From Abditibacterium sp. (GTDB lineage Bacteria; Armatimonadota; Abditibacteriia; Abditibacteriales; Abditibacteriaceae): a stretch of DNA of 64,000 nt. Numbering within the stretch: position 1 is the stretch's first letter; the number at the start of each line of letters is the position of its first letter. Location: positions 338,490-402,489 of the forward strand of contig JAUJNG010000001.1 of the NCBI GenBank assembly GCA_030448265.1. The letters are read 5' to 3'. Below are positions 61,033 through 64,000 of the stretch, piece by piece. The translations under genes and the position numbers were made by a program. Under the pieces are notes generated by a model. It ran no database searches. It was not told the origin of the DNA and saw only the letters and a program-made list of their open reading frames with translations.

Positions 61033-61833
61033 ATGCCGACTCTCGCCTTCCTGGGCGCCGGAGCGATGGGCGAAGCGCTCACGCGCGGTTTGCTCGCTGC
61101 TAAGGTTTACGCGCCTCACGACATCGTTTTGTTCGATGTCGATGGCCCGCGCGTCGAAAAACTGGCCGCCTCGCTGGGCGTGCGCGCCTCCGATTCGCCC
61201 CTCGATGCAACGGCGAATGCTGAAGTGATTTTGCTGGCCGTCAAGCCGCAAATCGTGGAAGCGGCGCTCCAACCACTTCGCGAAACGATAACGCCCGCGC
61301 AAACTCTGGTTTCAATTGCGGCGGGCGTTTCGACTTCGCGTTTGGAAGCCTGTTTCGCCCAGAATGTGCCCGTCGTGCGCGTCATGCCCAACACGCCCGC
61401 CCTTGTCGGCGCGGCGGCGACGGCGATTTGCGCCGGAAAATACGCGACTGCCGCTCACCTCGCGCGCGCCAGAACGCTGTTTGAAGCGGTGGGAATCGCG
61501 GTCGAGGCCGACGAAAAGCTGCTCGATGCCGTTACGGGGCTGTCGGGGAGTGGGCCGGCTTATGTTTTCCTCTTCATCGAAGCCCTCGCCGACGGCGGCG
61601 TGCGCGCCGGACTGCCGCGCGATGTCGCGCTTCAACTGGCGGCGCAAACCGTGATGGGCAGCGCGCAGATGGTGCTGGAAACGCGGGAGCATCCTGCGAC
61701 CTTGAAAGATCGGGTCGCCTCGCCTGGCGGAACCACGATTGCCGGTTTGCACGCGCTCGAAAACGGCGCCTTTCGCGGCGTGGTGATGGACGCGGTGGTG
61801 GCGGCGAGCGAGCGTTCTAAAGAATTGGGGTGA
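61033..61833 (+). CDS. proC: pyrroline-5-carboxylate reductase
   Basis: A 266-aa enzyme for the last step of proline synthesis (P5C + NAD(P)H to proline). The ATG at 61033 starts MPTLAFLGAGAMGEALTRGL with the nucleotide loop GAGAMG. VVRVMPNTPALVGAA, GLSGSGPAYVFLFIEALADG and SPGGTTIAGLHALENG are family signatures. Upstream in-frame codons lie in the inverted repeat and are not credible. Length is normal. It follows yggS and sepF in the order known from other phyla. The gap to the next gene is 32 nt. Confidence 0.92.
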   Translation: MPTLAFLGAGAMGEALTRGLLAAKVYAPHDIVLFDVDGPRVEKLAASLGVRASDSPLDATANAEVILLAVKPQIVEAALQPLRETITPAQTLVSIAAGVSTSRLEACFAQNVPVVRVMPNTPALVGAAATAICAGKYATAAHLARARTLFEAVGIAVEADEKLLDAVTGLSGSGPAYVFLFIEALADGGVRAGLPRDVALQLAAQTVMGSAQMVLETREHPATLKDRVASPGGTTIAGLHALENGAFRGVVMDAVVAASERSKELG

Positions 61834-61865
61834 GGCTCGAAAGGGGTTGATTCGTCCCACAGGTC

Positions 61866-62279
61866 ATGAAAACACTTCTTTTTCCTGCTCTGGCGGTATT
61901 TTCTCTGCTTGCGGCTCCGGTCGGGGCGCAAACGACGACCGAACGGCCCTTTTTCCCCGATGTGCCGCGCGATCACTGGGCTTTCGCCGCCGTGCAGAAG
62001 CTGGCGGGAGCGGGCATCGTTGAAGGCTTTTCGCCATCGACCCCAACGGCCTCCAGTCAGGCGGCGAGCGTTGCGCCAAAAATCAAAACCGCGTTGGGAG
62101 CCAATGCTGCGCTTCGAGGCGAAAATATCATTGTGGAATTCAACAGCGCGACGAAAAGCGTGACACTGCGCGGGACGGTGCAAAACGCGGCAAGGCGGGA
62201 ATTGGCGTCGGCCATTGCAAGGAAAAACGTGCCCGACGTTCGCGTTGTGAATGAACTGCGCGTTGTGGCGGCGCGCTAA
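61866..62279 (+). CDS. small secreted SLH-BON domain protein
   Basis: A 137-aa protein with signal peptide [22 protein letters not shown]. Residues ~28-55 ([27 protein letters not shown]) are one S-layer homology repeat. Residues ~72-135 ([50 protein letters not shown]) look like a BON domain, which binds membranes or ligands in periplasmic proteins. A single SLH motif is fewer than the usual three, so it may not anchor by itself. Role is unknown; it may link the envelope to the surface layer. Confidence 0.7.
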   Translation: MKTLLFPALAVFSLLAAPVGAQTTTERPFFPDVPRDHWAFAAVQKLAGAGIVEGFSPSTPTASSQAASVAPKIKTALGANAALRGENIIVEFNSATKSVTLRGTVQNAARRELASAIARKNVPDVRVVNELRVVAAR

Positions 62280-62319
62280 AAAGTCGGTTGGAAAAGCCTT
62301 TTTGCGCGCAACAAACCTC

Positions 62320-62510
62320 GATTGGAAGAGGGCGCAAGGCGGGGGCTTGCGCCCTCTTCCAATCGGGTGTTTCTCGCCCTTTGGCGGGCGCAGTCGCCAG
62401 CCAGGCGTGAACAGGCGGGGCTTGCGCCCTCTTCCAAGAGGCGGTGGCGCTTTCACACCACAGGCGGGGCTTGCGCCCTCTTCCAATCGGGTGTTTCTCG
62501 CCCTTTGGCG
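62320..62510. repeat. hairpin and direct-repeat cluster
   Basis: A perfect 19-bp hairpin (62320-62338 with 62346-62364, GATTGGAAGAGGGCGCAAG arm) overlaps the first copy of a ~50-nt direct repeat at 62337-62386. A second copy is at 62462-62510 with one base fewer; a 25-nt partial copy is at 62412-62436. The repeat includes CTTGCGCCCTCTTCCAATCG. This accounts for most of the 314-nt gap 62280-62593. Confidence 0.8.
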
Positions 62511-62593
62511 ACCTCAAACAGACTTTCAGGGGCAGTCGCCACCCAGCCGTGGCGCAACTCAATCCATCGAACTTTCCATTCCAAGGTTCAACC

Positions 62594-64000
62594 ATGAAAC
62601 TGCGTCCCTCTTTCGCTCTTCTTTCCCTGTTTTTGCTTCCATTTGACGCGCGGGCGCAGGGCGCGCGGCCCGAACTGCCGCTCAAAGCCTCGGTGGTGAC
62701 CGAAGAGCCGACCGGCGTGTTTTTCGACCGCGATACCGTCGTGCCCCAGACGCCGATTCTGTTCACGGCGCGCATCGAAAATCCGGCGCCCGAAGCGCGT
62801 CAGGTCAATCTGGCATGGAAAATTTCCGATGATTCGGGCAAAGTGAGTTGGGCGCGCAGTTCCAAATTCAGCGTCGCGGGCGGCGATTCCATCGTGCGCC
62901 GCGAACTCTTCGACGCGCCCGCGCGCGGCGGTTATTTGCTTGAAATGGTGGCCTCGAGCAAGCTCAAAGGCCCCGACACGGTGGTGCGGGTGACGCTGCC
63001 CTTTGCCATCGCGGTCGCGCCCTCGCCGAGTGCGAGTGGGGCGCGTCCCCAGTCGTTTTTCGTGCTCTCCACGCCCGCGATGCTGTCGGGGAAACAGCTC
63101 GATTTTTACGGGCGGCTGGGCGCGCGGGTTTTGCGTTCGCCCCTGCCTCCCGATCCGGCGCAGCCCAACTGGAGTGCGATTGAAACGCAGTTGGGCGAGC
63201 GCTGGAAGCGAAATCTGGCCACCATCGCGCTGTTGCCGCTTGGCGAGGCCGGTTCGCGGCGCTCGCAGGCGTTCTGGGCGCGCCAGGTGCCCGCGACTCT
63301 GGCGCGTTTCGGCTCGCTTTCGACCTGGGAACTTTCCGGCGATCTGTCGCCTTCCGATCTCGATGCCTGGTCGCAGTTGGTGCGCGCGCGGCGCGGCGAC
63401 GTGGCGCTGCTGGGGCCGCTGCCTTCCAATTTGCCGCTCGGATTGCCCGCGAATGCTTCGATTCGCGTTGGCGGACTGGCGGGCGCGACGTTCGAATGGC
63501 CCGATTTTTCGGCGCATCCCGCCGCGCTGCGCCGTTTGTGGCTCTCGCGCGCCGCCGCGACGCGCCGCGCCGGACTGCCCGCCTTTCATCTGCGCCGCGA
63601 TGCCGAAGGCGAAGCCGCGCTTTCGCCTCGCAACGCGGCGGGCGAAATGACGGCGGATTATCTTTCGGCGATCATGGCGGGCGCGGCTTCGCTGAGCGAG
63701 GAGCTTTCTCCGCCGGCGGGCGGACAAAGCGCGGCGCGGGCGATGGCGCGGGCGGCGGCGTTTTCGATGCTTTCGCGCACCCTCGAAGATGCCGCGTTTC
63801 GCGAAGAACTGTTTCCGCGCTCGCCCGCGTTCGAAGGCGCCCTGTTTCGCGCGCCGCGCGGCTCGATTGCCATGCTCTACGCCACCCGTGACATCGGCAA
63901 AATGCTGGCGCGCGTCTCTCCGGCGCGCGCCTACGACCTGTTTGGCAACCCGCTCGCCACCGACCGCAACGGCGCCCTCGAAATTCCGCTCGACGGCCAG
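62594..64000 (+). CDS. secreted protein with N-terminal beta domain, 3' truncated by window
   Basis: An open frame of 469 codons running off the right edge. Signal peptide MKLRPSFALLSLFLLPFDARAQ; AAGG lies 7 nt before the ATG region. Residues ~28-145 are an Ig-like domain (TPILFTARIENPAPEARQVN). The middle is helix/strand-rich like a degraded or divergent TIM barrel (FYGRLGARVLRSPLPPDP). The end visible here (YDLFGNPLATDRNGALEIPL) matches the DxxGN beta-domain that follows the barrel in the proteins at 5131 and 17066. It is likely another member of that broad family; catalytic residues are not identifiable. Confidence 0.6.
   Translation, partial: MKLRPSFALLSLFLLPFDARAQGARPELPLKASVVTEEPTGVFFDRDTVVPQTPILFTARIENPAPEARQVNLAWKISDDSGKVSWARSSKFSVAGGDSIVRRELFDAPARGGYLLEMVASSKLKGPDTVVRVTLPFAIAVAPSPSASGARPQSFFVLSTPAMLSGKQLDFYGRLGARVLRSPLPPDPAQPNWSAIETQLGERWKRNLATIALLPLGEAGSRRSQAFWARQVPATLARFGSLSTWELSGDLSPSDLDAWSQLVRARRGDVALLGPLPSNLPLGLPANASIRVGGLAGATFEWPDFSAHPAALRRLWLSRAAATRRAGLPAFHLRRDAEGEAALSPRNAAGEMTADYLSAIMAGAASLSEELSPPAGGQSAARAMARAAAFSMLSRTLEDAAFREELFPRSPAFEGALFRAPRGSIAMLYATRDIGKMLARVSPARAYDLFGNPLATDRNGALEIPLDGQ

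Noticed and set aside
62320-62510. Possible CRISPR array
   Set aside because: Only two full copies and one partial copy, unequal spacing, one copy inside a hairpin, and no cas genes.

Overview
The window is high-GC DNA from a bacterium that looks like Armatimonadota. This is an inference, not proven. It rests on three prepilins carrying the block [20 protein letters not shown], which I associate with that phylum; on the yggS-sepF-proC cluster; on an SLH-domain protein next to it; and on frequent TTG/GTG starts and ATGA-type overlaps. I see no tRNA, CRISPR array or complete mobile element.

Layout. (1) 1-12795: a + strand run of secreted carbohydrate-active genes: glucuronoyl-esterase-like CE15 (cut by the window edge), GH26-like, an alpha-toroid/CBM9-like protein, an alpha/beta esterase, a 1339-aa clan GH-A protein, and two SGNH esterases. 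Together they suggest decorated hemicellulose. (2) 12796-13905: a seam with an IS481-like transposase scrap and an HxlR-type regulator. (3) 13906-24853: module A: GntR/LacI-type (AraR-like) regulator, two prepilins, two GH39-like proteins, an alginate-lyase-like protein and a sulfatase. (4) 24854-25098: a scar holding a fragment of a GH39-like gene, then a promoter region. (5) 25099-39696: module B, a paralogous copy of the plan: regulator, prepilin, GH13, GH39-like, sulfatase, an alpha-helical secreted protein and three more sulfatases. (6) 39837-57847: a divergent GH10/LacI pair, then a GHL15-like protein, iduronate-sulfatase-like and other sulfatases, a frameshifted sugar isomerase, a Gfo/Idh/MocA oxidoreductase, a PhyH dioxygenase and a GH2. 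(7) 57848-59068: a 1.2-kb seam of recombinase debris and long hairpins. (8) 59069-62279: housekeeping genes rpsT (apparent frameshift), yggS, sepF, proC and an SLH-BON protein. (9) 62280-64000: repeats and the start of another secreted protein.

How it may work together: Tat/Sec-exported glycosidases, lyases and Cys-type sulfatases would desulfate and cut a sulfated, uronate-containing polysaccharide outside the cell. Three sulfatases without signal peptides, with the isomerase, oxidoreductase and dioxygenase, would finish the products in the cytoplasm. Two closely related regulators with almost the same recognition helix and similar promoters rich in GTGCAC motifs probably control modules A and B together. 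No transporter and no sulfatase-activating enzyme is encoded here. The most unusual signals are the repeated regulator-prepilin-glycosidase-sulfatase module with a conserved hairpin after every prepilin, and a set of long near-perfect or perfect inverted repeats, two of which end 7-8 nt before the yggS and proC start codons.
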